NCBI GenBank assembly: GCA_038065755.1
Contig: JBBTQJ010000019.1
Coordinates: forward strand, 1 to 31,244
Source of the DNA: JBBTQJ01 sp038065755
GTDB taxonomy: Bacteria > Patescibacteriota > Minisyncoccia > Minisyncoccales > Staskawiczbacteraceae
DNA: 31,244 bases
Direction of reading: 5' to 3'
Shown here: positions 21,883 to 29,292 of the stretch, one piece after another
How the letters are laid out: each line of letters opens with the position of its first letter
Position numbering within the stretch: the stretch's first letter is position 1
Made by a program: the position numbers and the translations under genes
Notes under the pieces: model-generated
Database searches by the model: none
Told to the model about the DNA's origin: nothing
The model's input: only the letters and a program-made list of their open reading frames with translations

Positions 21883-22800
21883 CTTAATTTTTTGCAAATA
21901 TTCATAAGCTGCCAATGATGCCTTGGCCCCCTCGCCAACAGCAGTAACAATTTGCTTATATTTTCCCTGATTGCAGTCGCCTGCCGCAAAAAGACCAGAA
22001 GTTTTAGTTTGATAGGTTTCATGGTCTGTGATTATTTCGTCTTTTTCAGAAAAATCAACCAGTTCTTTTACAAAGGCTGTTGCCGGCGAATATCCAATTT
22101 CAACAAAAACGCCGTCTATATCTAATTTATTTTCTTTTTCTGTTGCCGCGTCTTTATAAGTTAAAAATTTTACAAAAGCATCTCCTTTAATTTTCAAAAC
22201 TTTTGCATTTTTTATTATTTCCGCCTTTCCTGTTTTCAGCACTAATTCCTGGTTTTCTTTATCAGCTTTTATTTCCGAACCAGATTCTAAAATATATATT
22301 TTTTTAACATAATTAGATAAAAAAACAGATGATTCAAAACCGGAATTTCCTCCGCCTACCACTGCCACTATTTTGTTTTTGAACACAGGCCCGTCGCATA
22401 AAGAGCAATAGCTTACGCCCTTGCCTATAAATTCTTTTTCTCCTTCAACTTCCAATGGCCTCGGATCAGCCCCCGTGGCGATTATAACAGAAAGCGCTTC
22501 ATATATAATACTGCTTTTTGTGGAAATTATAAAATATTCAGCGGGCTTTTCTATTTTTAAAACTTCGTCTAAAACAATTTCAACCCGATTCTTTCTTATT
22601 TGCTCTTCAAAAATTTTGGCCAGATCAGGGCCTGAAATTTTTTCAAAGCCGGGATAGTTTTCAATGTCTACTGCTTTTTTTGAAACCTGCCCGCCAATAT
22701 CTTTGGAAATAATTAAAACATTTAATTTCTGCCTTGAGGCATAAATGCCGGCGGCAGCGCCTGCCGGCCCCGCCCCAATAATAATTAAATCGTATACCAT
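21880..22800 (-). CDS. trxB: Thioredoxin reductase
   Basis: An NADPH-dependent flavoenzyme that reduces thioredoxin. FAD site GAGPAGAAAGIY (9-20), redox-active C132-S-L-C135 (normally CATC), NADPH site VVGGGNSGFESSVFLS, and the second FAD motif GLFAAGDCNQGKYKQIVTAVGEGAKAS in parts. Length, 306, is normal. It probably supplies reducing power to the glutaredoxin-like and other thiol proteins encoded nearby. Its stop codon is part of a 19-bp inverted repeat shared with the pilin gene. A promoter lies just upstream (22809-22838). Confidence 0.94.
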   Translation of the reverse strand: MVYDLIIIGAGPAGAAAGIYASRQKLNVLIISKDIGGQVSKKAVDIENYPGFEKISGPDLAKIFEEQIRKNRVEIVLDEVLKIEKPAEYFIISTKSSIIYEALSVIIATGADPRPLEVEGEKEFIGKGVSYCSLCDGPVFKNKIVAVVGGGNSGFESSVFLSNYVKKIYILESGSEIKADKENQELVLKTGKAEIIKNAKVLKIKGDAFVKFLTYKDAATEKENKLDIDGVFVEIGYSPATAFVKELVDFSEKDEIITDHETYQTKTSGLFAAGDCNQGKYKQIVTAVGEGAKASLAAYEYLQKIK

Positions 22801-22808
22801 ATCTTCAT

Positions 22809-22838
22809 TTTATAACAAATTCAAAAAAAATAAAACAA
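22809..22838 (-). promoter_or_regulatory. Promoter of trxB
   Basis: TTGTTT (22833-22838), 18-bp spacer, TATAAA (22809-22814) with TG one base before it (extended -10). The -35 overlaps the galU terminator stem, and the -10 is 8 bp from the ATG. Confidence 0.4.
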
Positions 22839-22858
22839 TGCCGTTAGCGCATTGTTTT
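22821..22858 (-). terminator. Terminator of galU, stop codon in the loop
   Basis: AAAACAATGC (22849-22858) pairs with GCATTGTTTT (22832-22841) around a 7-nt loop, followed by ATTTTTTTT. The galU stop TAA (22844-22846) is in the loop and the last coding codons form the stem. Confidence 0.85.
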
Positions 22859-23722
22859 TAAATACTGTTTCAGTTCGTCTTTGAACCTCGGATCTTTCAG
22901 GGCAAAATAAAAAAACGATTTTAGCCATTTTAGCTTGTCTCCGCACTCTAACCACTCGCCCTTTAATTCATATCCGTAAATTGTTTTTCCGTCTGAAAGC
23001 ATTTTGTCAAAAACTTCAGCTAAAATTATTTCTCCTTTTTTAGAGGGTTCGGCTTTTTTTAAATAATCAAAAACTTCCGGAGTTAAAATATATTTTCCCA
23101 CAATCACTAAATTTGAAGGAATTTCAGCTGGCTCTGGTTTTTCAACTATTTTTTTTATTTTATATAAATGATTGGCGATTTTTTCCACCTCAACGGATCC
23201 ATAAGCGCAAATTTTTTCTTTGGGCATTTGTTTTAAGGCGATTACCGGGGTCAAGCAGGTTTTGAAAACATTGATTAATTGTAAAATAGCAGGAACTTCC
23301 GAATCAACAATATCGTCTCCAAAAGAAACAGCAACAGGTTCGCCCCCAATTATTTTTCCCGCCTGTAAAATAGCATGGCCGTCTCCCAAGGGATTTTTTT
23401 GTATTGCAAAAGAAAAAGAAATGCCTTTAAAAATTTCTTTAAACGTTTCAAGCTCTTTTAAAATAGCTTCTTTTTTTCTGCTGATTAAAATTTTTTCTAT
23501 GTCTTCTGATTCTTTAAAATAATTTAAAATCATTTTTTGCTTTGGGCTTGCGACAAAAACTATTTCAGAAATGCCTGATTTTTTCATTTCTTCAACTATA
23601 TATTGAATCATTGGCTTATCAACCAAGGGGAAAAATTCTTTAGACAGAAATTTTGACAGCGGTAAAAATCTGGTTGCCAAGCCGGCTATGGGAATAATGG
23701 CTTTTTTTATTTCTGGTTCCAT
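22844..23722 (-). CDS. galU: UTP-glucose-1-phosphate uridylyltransferase
   Basis: GalU makes UDP-glucose for cell-envelope sugars. KAIIPIAGLATRFLPLSK at the N-terminus carries the nucleotide-binding loop (here GLATRFLP, usually GxGTRxLP; the second G is A), followed by PMIQYIVEEM, IQKNPLGDGHAIL, VSFGDDIV and VEKPEPAEIPSNL with the catalytic lysine. Length, 292, is normal. The final codons and stop are part of the terminator. It is transcribed ahead of trxB and after ftsZ, spaced 21 nt from the latter. Confidence 0.94.
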   Translation of the reverse strand: MEPEIKKAIIPIAGLATRFLPLSKFLSKEFFPLVDKPMIQYIVEEMKKSGISEIVFVASPKQKMILNYFKESEDIEKILISRKKEAILKELETFKEIFKGISFSFAIQKNPLGDGHAILQAGKIIGGEPVAVSFGDDIVDSEVPAILQLINVFKTCLTPVIALKQMPKEKICAYGSVEVEKIANHLYKIKKIVEKPEPAEIPSNLVIVGKYILTPEVFDYLKKAEPSKKGEIILAEVFDKMLSDGKTIYGYELKGEWLECGDKLKWLKSFFYFALKDPRFKDELKQYLKTMR

Positions 23723-23743
23723 GAATTAAATTTACCTTTATTT

Positions 23744-25270
23744 TTATGTAATTGGTCTTTTTCGCAAAAAAGCGGGTATTTCCCATTCTTTTTCCTGCAA
23801 AAACTTTTTATTTTCTTCTATTGCTTCCGCTTTTTTAATTTCTAAAGCGTTTCTTCTGATTGTTTTTTTAATTGGTTTTTCCTGATAAAGCGGGTCTTCC
23901 TGACCTATGTCTTGTTTTAAAGATAAAATCGAGCCTAATTCTTCCTGCTTTAAAATTTCCATATTTGTAATTGGTATTTTGTTTGAAATTGGCGTAATTT
24001 GCGGAATTATAAGAGTTGTCTTTCTTTTTTTCTTAACTATTTTTTTAGATTTTTTTTCTATAATCGGCTCTTTTATAGGCGCCTCTTCGCTTAATTTTGA
24101 AGGGCCGGCCATTAAAAGGGTTGCCTTTATTTTCTTTTTAAGTTTTAAATTTTTTGACACGCCAAAAATAATTTTTGCTTTTGGATTTATATCGGCAATA
24201 GACTTGCTGATTTTTTCCACTTCAAACATGCCTAAAGAAGAATCTCCGGCAATGTTAAATAAAATCTTTTCTGGCGTAAAATTATTATTCTGATATAGAG
24301 GGTTGTGGGTAATTTTTTTAATAAGCTCTTCTGCCCTGTTTTTACCATAACTTTCAGCCGAATTCAAAAAAGCCAAATTTCCCCTGCCTCTTAAAATAGA
24401 ACTCACGTCTGCAAAATCAATATTTATCAGTCCCGGGCTGTAAATTAAATCAATTAAACTTTCCAAAGAATCTGCCAAATTTTTATTGACAATTGAAAAG
24501 GCCTGCGTTATGGGCGTGTTGTTGTCAATTACTTTAAATATTTTTTCGTTAGGAATGGCAATGGAAACATTAAGGGACTTTCTTATTTTTTTCAAAGCGT
24601 TTTTAGCTATTTTTTCTTTCTTTTTGCCTTCAAATTTAAATGGAAGAGTAAATATGCCAAACGAAATAACATTGAGCTCTTTGGCAACTTCGGCAAAAAC
24701 TTCGGCAGCCCCGGACCCCAGTCCTCCGCCCAAAGAAGCAATAAAAATTACAATGTCCTGGCCCTTGAAAAATTCCGCGATCTTTTCTTTTTCGTTTTCT
24801 GCCGCTGTTTTGGCTAAATCGGGGTTCACTCCCGTGCCCAATCCGTGGGTAACATCCTGGCCGAACCAAAAATATTTAATTCCTGATTTTTTCTTTAAGG
24901 CCCTAATATCAGTGTCGGCTATCATAAAACTGGCCTTGTCCAGCGCCCTGCCTATTTCAGAAACAATTGACCCTCCCCCTCCGCCAATTCCCACAACCTT
25001 TATTTTTGCTTTAAACATGGCTTTGGGGGAAAATGTTTCTATTTCTGATTTTTGGCCTGATTTTGTTTTTTTTAACGGCCTTGATATTTTTATTTTTTTA
25101 ATTATTTTTTTCTTTTTAAACAATTTTTCCGACTTGATTTTATTTCTTTTTATTTTTTGTTTTTGTTTTATCACCCTATGCTCTATAACTAAAAATTTCT
25201 TGCGAATCTTTCTCGCTTTATTTTTATTTTTATTATTTATTCTCTTTCTAACCGCCTTTTTAATTGCCAT
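23744..25270 (-). CDS. ftsZ: FtsZ-like tubulin GTPase with basic N-terminal extension
   Basis: A 508-residue FtsZ homologue, which would build the division ring. Residues 1-70 are 33 lysines and arginines, with no counterpart in ordinary FtsZ; the GTPase core begins at MFKAKIKVVGIGGGGG (85-100). The tubulin signature, normally GGGTGTG, is GGGLGSG (181-187). The T7 loop NIDFADV (283-289) is intact, so GTP hydrolysis upon assembly is plausible. A linker rich in K, I and P leads to the C-terminal EIPAFLRK (497-504), the usual FtsA/SepF-binding peptide. The start could instead be M85 (25018), which would remove the extension. A variant TTCTAACAGGGT lies just upstream. Confidence 0.85.
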   Translation of the reverse strand: MAIKKAVRKRINNKNKNKARKIRKKFLVIEHRVIKQKQKIKRNKIKSEKLFKKKKIIKKIKISRPLKKTKSGQKSEIETFSPKAMFKAKIKVVGIGGGGGSIVSEIGRALDKASFMIADTDIRALKKKSGIKYFWFGQDVTHGLGTGVNPDLAKTAAENEKEKIAEFFKGQDIVIFIASLGGGLGSGAAEVFAEVAKELNVISFGIFTLPFKFEGKKKEKIAKNALKKIRKSLNVSIAIPNEKIFKVIDNNTPITQAFSIVNKNLADSLESLIDLIYSPGLINIDFADVSSILRGRGNLAFLNSAESYGKNRAEELIKKITHNPLYQNNNFTPEKILFNIAGDSSLGMFEVEKISKSIADINPKAKIIFGVSKNLKLKKKIKATLLMAGPSKLSEEAPIKEPIIEKKSKKIVKKKRKTTLIIPQITPISNKIPITNMEILKQEELGSILSLKQDIGQEDPLYQEKPIKKTIRRNALEIKKAEAIEENKKFLQEKEWEIPAFLRKRPIT

Positions 25271-25278
25271 TAATATAG

Positions 25279-25294
25279 TTTACCCTGTTAGAAA
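25279..25294. repeat. TTCTAACGGGGT repeat, variant, upstream of ftsZ
   Basis: Minus-strand TTTCTAACAGGGTAAA differs from the family core at one base and ends 8 bp before the ftsZ ATG. Confidence 0.6.
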
Positions 25295-25311
25295 ATAAAA
25301 TCAAGAGTTAT

Positions 25312-25350
25312 AAAAAAGCCCCGCAAAAGAGCATAGCTCTCGCGGGGTTT
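25312..25350 (-). terminator. Terminator of the pyrF-pyrE operon
   Basis: ACCCCGCGAGAGC folds on GCTCTTTTGCGGGGC with a small loop and an internal mismatch, followed by TTTTTTATA on the minus strand. Confidence 0.85.
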
Positions 25351-25369
25351 GCCAATGGCTTTATTTTTT

Positions 25370-26173
25370 TTAGACGCAAGCAAGCCTTATTCTAGATAAA
25401 AATTCTTTGCCTTTGCCTAAATCCGTACGAACAGATTCGGGCCCTTTTTCTCTGCAAATCGGGCAGTCTGCTTCAGGATACATCTGCATATCCGAGTCCA
25501 GCAGAGAAAAAAGTTCTGGCACGCCAAGAGTTTTGGCCGTTACTTTACCGCCGCTGCGGTTGCACAGGCACCCAACACCTACAACCTCTCCGCCTGCCTG
25601 GTGAATAGCAACAATTGTTTTAACCACAGTAGCGCCAGAACTGATAACATCTTCAACAATTAGGCATTTCTTCCCCTTAACGTGTTTATCATAACCGCGT
25701 TTAATAACTCGCCTTGTTCTAGTTTTTTCAAAAAAAACAATGTTTGCGACATCTCCATCTATACTAAATATTTTTACTTTTCCAAAAGCGTTAAACTCCG
25801 TTCCCGAGGCCAGGCCGATGAAAGTTTCCTCTAACACATCTTCTTCGTCGGCAAAAACTGCCAAAATATCGTGGCGCATAACATGGCCTAAGCAATGGGC
25901 TGTCCACTGCGACAAGGCAACTCCGCCTATAGCAGGTCCGACAACTGCTTCAATTTTAGATTCCCAAAAATAACGGGATATTTCCTGGCATAATTCGCTT
26001 ACTAAATCAGTAAAAAGATAAATCGCGTCTTTATTCACATAATCTGAACCATGATACCAGCCGTCCGGCTTTTTGGCATAAACAAAATGGCTGCCTGTTA
26101 TTATTGCCCCTGCTTTGGCAAAAATTTCTTTTACTTTAGCAGTTCTTGCTTCGCTAAAAGAAATATCGCTCAT
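25370..26173 (-). CDS. pyrE: Orotate phosphoribosyltransferase-like protein
   Basis: A 267-residue type I phosphoribosyltransferase, expected to join orotate to PRPP, giving OMP. The PRPP motif is CLIVEDVISSGATV; the N-terminal GSHFVYAKKPDGWYHGSDYVNKD (in parts) and VVGPAIGGVALSQ match PyrE-like proteins, and the C-terminus carries ADCPICREKGPESV, a cysteine pair found in longer PyrE forms. It starts at ATG 26173, 4 nt overlapping pyrF, with AGGAGG 8 nt before it. With pyrF it supplies the last two steps of UMP synthesis. Length is above the 213 of E. coli because of insertions and the tail. Confidence 0.9.
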   Translation of the reverse strand: MSDISFSEARTAKVKEIFAKAGAIITGSHFVYAKKPDGWYHGSDYVNKDAIYLFTDLVSELCQEISRYFWESKIEAVVGPAIGGVALSQWTAHCLGHVMRHDILAVFADEEDVLEETFIGLASGTEFNAFGKVKIFSIDGDVANIVFFEKTRTRRVIKRGYDKHVKGKKCLIVEDVISSGATVVKTIVAIHQAGGEVVGVGCLCNRSGGKVTAKTLGVPELFSLLDSDMQMYPEADCPICREKGPESVRTDLGKGKEFLSRIRLACV

Positions 26174-27009
26174 GTATTGTTCCTCCTTATTCCGTTAGGA
26201 CCCATAAAAAACACTTCTTTATCTTCTATGTCGCCAAGCGCATTTTCAATTTCTTCTGCGATTGCTTTTGCGGCTTCAATAGAATCGCCTATTTGGGCCG
26301 GCGGATTTAAAATTGGCCGGCCGATAACTATCATATCAATGCCTGCTTTTATGGCTTCGCACGGCGTCATTTGTCTTTCTTTATTTTGGTCGTCTTTGTT
26401 AGCCGACCACAACGGCCTTACATTGGGAGTGGCTATTATCATTTTATCAAAAAAATAATTTTTTCTTAAAATAAGCCCTTCTTTTGGCGCGCAGATTATT
26501 CCGTCTGCCCCTCCGTCAACTAACATTTTGGCAAACTCCAAAACTTTAACTTCTGGACTGTCGCCAAAAATTGAAAAACATTCGTCTTCGCCGATAGAAG
26601 TTAAAACTGTTACTCCAAATAACAGCGATTCGCCCTTATTGGCTGAGGCCGCGGAAATTACTTTTGCTCCGGCCGAAGTATGAATATTAAACATTCTTGG
26701 CTTTAATCTGGCAATTGCTTTAACAGCTTTTTCAACCGTATTGGGAATGTCGGCTAATTTTACATCTAAAAATGTTTTTTGGGCAGTAATCTTTCTGGCC
26801 ATAAAACGAACTCTATTGAGCAAAAATGAAGCGCCGATATCGTTTTCTAAAAACAAATCAGCCATTGTAGAATAAATGGCTTCAAAGCCAATTTTAAAAA
26901 CTCCGACATACGGAGACAATTTCTCCACAAGTTTTATTGCTTCATTAACATTGCTTATATCTATGGGCAAAATAATTCTTTCAGACGGTTTTAAATCACG
27001 CGGACTCAT
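26170..27009 (-). CDS. pyrF: Orotidine-5'-phosphate decarboxylase
   Basis: PyrF converts OMP to UMP. The catalytic D-x-K-x2-D is seen in FLDVKLADIPNTVEKA; further marks are LPIDISNVNEAIKLVEKL, VFKIGFEAIY, FGVTVLTS, IICAPKEG, TPNVRPLW and IVIGRPIL. The start is ATG 27009, chosen for the GAGGAGG site 6 nt upstream; the frame continues to 27105 but that region holds the leader and promoter. Length, 279, is longer than the E. coli 245. Translation is coupled to pyrE by an ATGA overlap. The strong SD sites of both genes are unlike the rest of the window. Confidence 0.95.
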   Translation of the reverse strand: MSPRDLKPSERIILPIDISNVNEAIKLVEKLSPYVGVFKIGFEAIYSTMADLFLENDIGASFLLNRVRFMARKITAQKTFLDVKLADIPNTVEKAVKAIARLKPRMFNIHTSAGAKVISAASANKGESLLFGVTVLTSIGEDECFSIFGDSPEVKVLEFAKMLVDGGADGIICAPKEGLILRKNYFFDKMIIATPNVRPLWSANKDDQNKERQMTPCEAIKAGIDMIVIGRPILNPPAQIGDSIEAAKAIAEEIENALGDIEDKEVFFMGPNGIRRNNT

Positions 27010-27045
27010 AACAAGCCTCCTCAAAAAAATGTCAACGAGCTGCTT

Positions 27046-27063
27046 CTGCAAAACATTTTGCAG
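27046..27063. promoter_or_regulatory. Inverted repeat in the pyrF leader
   Basis: CTGCAAAATGTTTTGCAG on the minus strand is an 8-bp arm inverted repeat about 37 nt before the pyrF start. A hairpin or operator site for pyrimidine control is possible; nothing here shows which. Confidence 0.5.
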
Positions 27064-27076
27064 ACACACTGCAATA

Positions 27077-27105
27077 TTTATACCAAAAAACCAGAAAAAA
27101 AACAA
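27077..27105 (-). promoter_or_regulatory. Promoter of pyrF-pyrE
   Basis: TTGTTT (27100-27105), 17-bp spacer, TATAAA (27077-27082) preceded by TGG (extended -10). Leader about 60 nt. Confidence 0.55.
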
Positions 27106-27110
27106 GCATC

Positions 27111-27135
27111 AAAAAGGGCTAGGTCCGACCTAGCC
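27111..27135. terminator. Bidirectional hairpin terminator carrying AGGTC-N-GACCT
   Basis: AAAAAGGGCTAGGT pairs perfectly with ACCTAGCCCTTTTT around a 3-nt loop. It should end the transcript of the small membrane protein gene; the stop of that gene (27130-27132) is in the stem. The core is the same as in the enolase palindrome. Confidence 0.85.
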
Positions 27136-27396
27136 CTTTTTAAAGCCTTGAAATTTCATGGCAAGGTAGGTGCCTAGGGCAATTCCCAAAGAATAAATAA
27201 ATATAGCCAAAATGCTTTGTTCAGAATTTATTTCGTTTAAAATATTATACAAAACAACCATGCTCATTAAAATGGTTAAAAACGAAAAAGCAACAGCCGG
27301 CCAAACCTTCTTTTCGGCAACATATCTTGAATTTAAGGTAAAGAAAAAATCCTGCACTACGCCCACTATAAAATAAATGGCAAGTTTTAAAATCAT
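27130..27396 (-). CDS. Small three-helix membrane protein
   Basis: An 88-residue protein with three predicted membrane segments: LKLAIYFIVGVVQDFFFTL (3-21), VWPAVAFSFLTILMSMVVLY (31-50) and ILAIFIYSLGIALGTYLAM (62-80). RYVAEKK in the first loop and GFKKG at the end are charged. I do not recognise a specific family, although the layout resembles small DUF-type membrane proteins with a short conserved GTY segment. It follows the S51 peptidase gene by 6 nt and is likely cotranscribed with it. Confidence 0.75.
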   Translation of the reverse strand: MILKLAIYFIVGVVQDFFFTLNSRYVAEKKVWPAVAFSFLTILMSMVVLYNILNEINSEQSILAIFIYSLGIALGTYLAMKFQGFKKG

Positions 27397-27402
27397 ATTT
27401 TT

Positions 27403-28842
27403 TTAAATTGGTTTTTTTGGCAACAATAAATCATAATTTAAAAATAATAAAATCAAATAAAGTATCAATAAAATAATTGCGAAAATTGCAATGGTTCTAA
27501 TTTCAAATTTCACTTTTGACTTTTCTTTTTCAAATAAAATTTCCGGCTTTGGGCCAAACAATATGGTGTTATCGCCCTGAAAAAACAACGCCTGTTCGTC
27601 TGTTAAAACGCGCAAGGGGTATTTTGATTTTTTAAGCTCTTCTTTTATCAATTCTGAGTGTTCCGGCCGATAATGCACAAAAACATTAAAGGGAACTAGC
27701 TGTAATCCTTTTAAATTTTTAAGTCCCACTGCGTTTTTGTCTATATTTTTCCAACCGGCTATTTCTATTGTCTGGCCAGCCACTATGCTTCCGGCCGAAA
27801 CTCCAAAATAAACCGTTCCCTTTTTTATCAATTCTTTAATCACTTTTTCAAAACCGCTTTCTCTCATACATTTCAATAAATAAAAAGTATTTCCCCCTTC
27901 AACAAAAACAATATCTTTGTTTCCTAATATTTTTCTAAGCTGCTGCTCATTTTTTCCTTCAATGTCAATTTTTTCAACATTAAACCCGATTTCTTTCATT
28001 ATTTCCAAATCTCTTTCCACAAAAGAAATGTCTTGTTCTCTTTTTGCCGCTGTAAAAATAAAGCCCACCAAAATATCGTAAACGGGCTTGTGGAGCATTT
28101 TTTTTACATCTTCCTTAAGCCCCTGCATTCCCGACGAAGTCAAAAATATTGTCCTTGCTTTTTTGCTTCTTATCCCCTGCTTGATCAAATATATAATAGA
28201 ATAATCGCTTGAAAAAATTATGACTAAAACAAAAAATACAATGAGCAGGGCTATGCCAAAGGGCGTAAGAAAAAATTGCCAGACGGGTGTTTTAAAAAAA
28301 TCAAATTTTAACAAAGGAATTTGCCAATAAGCATTAATTGTCTCTAAAAATCCGAATTTTTCTTCTTTGCCCGCCGCCAAAACATATTCTCCCCAATTTT
28401 TTTCTGAAAATACCGTAATTTTATAATTTCCCGCCTTAACTTTATTTTCAAATTCAGGGCCTTTCAAATAATAATCTCTGCCAAAAGGCTCGTAAAAATC
28501 CTGCCATTCTGTTGAAAAACCGTCTAAAAAAGCTACAAGCTCTTCCTGTCCGTTGTTCAACAAAAATATATTGACAGAATATCTTTCTTTTGAATTGACA
28601 GAAGCCGGAACCAGCGCATTTATGTATAAATTAAAATCTTTGTCAGAATTTATAAAATAGTTCCTGGGCTCGCCTTTCATTTTATCATAAAAGGCCTGCG
28701 AAATTTCCGGATTCTTTATTTTAACATCTCCTTTTGTAAAATAAATAATCCTCAGCTGGTGAGCCGATATGCTTTGGACTAATCCGAATAAAAAAAATAC
28801 CGCTAATAATAAAATTATTTTTTTGCTGTCTTTTGTTTGCAT
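27403..28842 (-). CDS. Membrane-embedded S51-family peptidase-like protein
   Basis: A 479-residue fusion. A signal or anchor helix (about 8-27) is followed by an extracytoplasmic domain of about 160 residues, a membrane helix (about 195-220), a cytoplasmic domain of the S51/dipeptidase E family and a last membrane helix (about 452-470). The S51 part shows FLTSSGM, VGFIFTAAKREQD, IVFVEGGNTFYLLKCMRESG and GVSAGSIVAGQT with nucleophile S349; VPFNVFVHYRPEH likely gives the histidine. Cyanophycinase is the other S51 branch, but no substrate link is visible. The combination of an outer sensor-like domain and an inner peptidase is unusual. Confidence 0.72.
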   Translation of the reverse strand: MQTKDSKKIILLLAVFFLFGLVQSISAHQLRIIYFTKGDVKIKNPEISQAFYDKMKGEPRNYFINSDKDFNLYINALVPASVNSKERYSVNIFLLNNGQEELVAFLDGFSTEWQDFYEPFGRDYYLKGPEFENKVKAGNYKITVFSEKNWGEYVLAAGKEEKFGFLETINAYWQIPLLKFDFFKTPVWQFFLTPFGIALLIVFFVLVIIFSSDYSIIYLIKQGIRSKKARTIFLTSSGMQGLKEDVKKMLHKPVYDILVGFIFTAAKREQDISFVERDLEIMKEIGFNVEKIDIEGKNEQQLRKILGNKDIVFVEGGNTFYLLKCMRESGFEKVIKELIKKGTVYFGVSAGSIVAGQTIEIAGWKNIDKNAVGLKNLKGLQLVPFNVFVHYRPEHSELIKEELKKSKYPLRVLTDEQALFFQGDNTILFGPKPEILFEKEKSKVKFEIRTIAIFAIILLILYLILLFLNYDLLLPKKPI

Positions 28843-28845
28843 GCC

Positions 28846-28995
28846 TTATCCCTTTTTGCCTTTATTTTTATTCCTTACGTTGATATGCTCTAATCTTTTG
28901 GCGTTGCCCCAAAATCTGTTAATGTTTTTATCTCTCATATCTCTCCCTGTGTTATATTTCCCCTTTTGCGCATTTTTAGAAATATATTTTTGCAT
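28846..28995 (-). CDS. 49-residue basic protein
   Basis: A short gene that fills an apparent gap. It starts at ATG 28995 and stops 3 nt before the S51 gene, encoding MQKYISKNAQKGKYNTGRDM and a C-terminus ending NVRNKNKGKKG. About a third of the residues are lysine or arginine, with one tryptophan and no hydrophobic stretch. Basic proteins like this are often nucleic-acid or ribosome binders, but I recognise none. The frame has no internal stop, normal codons and tight spacing to the next gene, with AAGG before the next ATG. Confidence 0.6.
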   Translation of the reverse strand: MQKYISKNAQKGKYNTGRDMRDKNINRFWGNAKRLEHINVRNKNKGKKG

Positions 28996-29016
28996 TGTTT
29001 TTTATATTATTTTATT

Positions 29017-29289
29017 TTAAAAAATTTCCTGATATTTTTTCCATATTTTTGCCACCTGGGGAGCCACTGCGTCTAAAGCCGAAACGACCCTTGCCGTAAG
29101 TTCTGCGGCCAGAACTTCATTGGCATTCCTTATTGAATAAGATATTTCCTGTGAAATCTGCTCTGCAAGATTTTCAGCGTTTTTTTCTTGCATATCTGTT
29201 TTTAGGGCGGCTTCAACGATGCCCCTTTTAATTTTTCCTATATAAAATGGCTCTTTTTTGCCGTCTCTTTTGATTATAAAGTTTGCCAT
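29017..29289 (-). CDS. Stand-alone ATP-cone domain protein
   Basis: A 90-residue protein that is almost only an ATP-cone: IIKRDGKKEPFYIGKIKRGIVEAALKT... then NAENLAEQISQEISYSI and ANEVLAAELTARVVSALDAVAPQVAKIW in parts. ATP cones sense ATP/dATP at the N-terminus of ribonucleotide reductases and in NrdR, but here neither a reductase nor a zinc ribbon is attached. It may act as a separate nucleotide-binding regulator. It is spaced 3 nt from the small membrane gene upstream and 21 nt from the basic-protein gene. Confidence 0.8.
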   Translation of the reverse strand: MANFIIKRDGKKEPFYIGKIKRGIVEAALKTDMQEKNAENLAEQISQEISYSIRNANEVLAAELTARVVSALDAVAPQVAKIWKKYQEIF

Positions 29290-29292
29290 AAT

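Noticed and set aside
22838..22852. CCGTTAGC near the galU terminator
   Set aside because: Shares only CCGTTAG and is explained by the terminator loop and stop codon.
24486..25298. 270-codon open frame opposite ftsZ
   Set aside because: It is antisense to a clear FtsZ gene; the hydrophobic product is only the complement of lysine-rich codons.
26281..26310. NPPAQIGDS in PyrF resembles the PPAQAG insert
   Set aside because: The DNA here (CCGCCGGCCCAAATAGGC) is not the GCCTGCGCAGGC palindrome, and PyrF proteins have native sequence of this kind after the IGRPI motif.
27030..27036. TTGACA just before the pyrF SD
   Set aside because: A matching -10 would fall on the start codon and remove the strong SD from the transcript; the extended -10 promoter at 27077-27105 is better.
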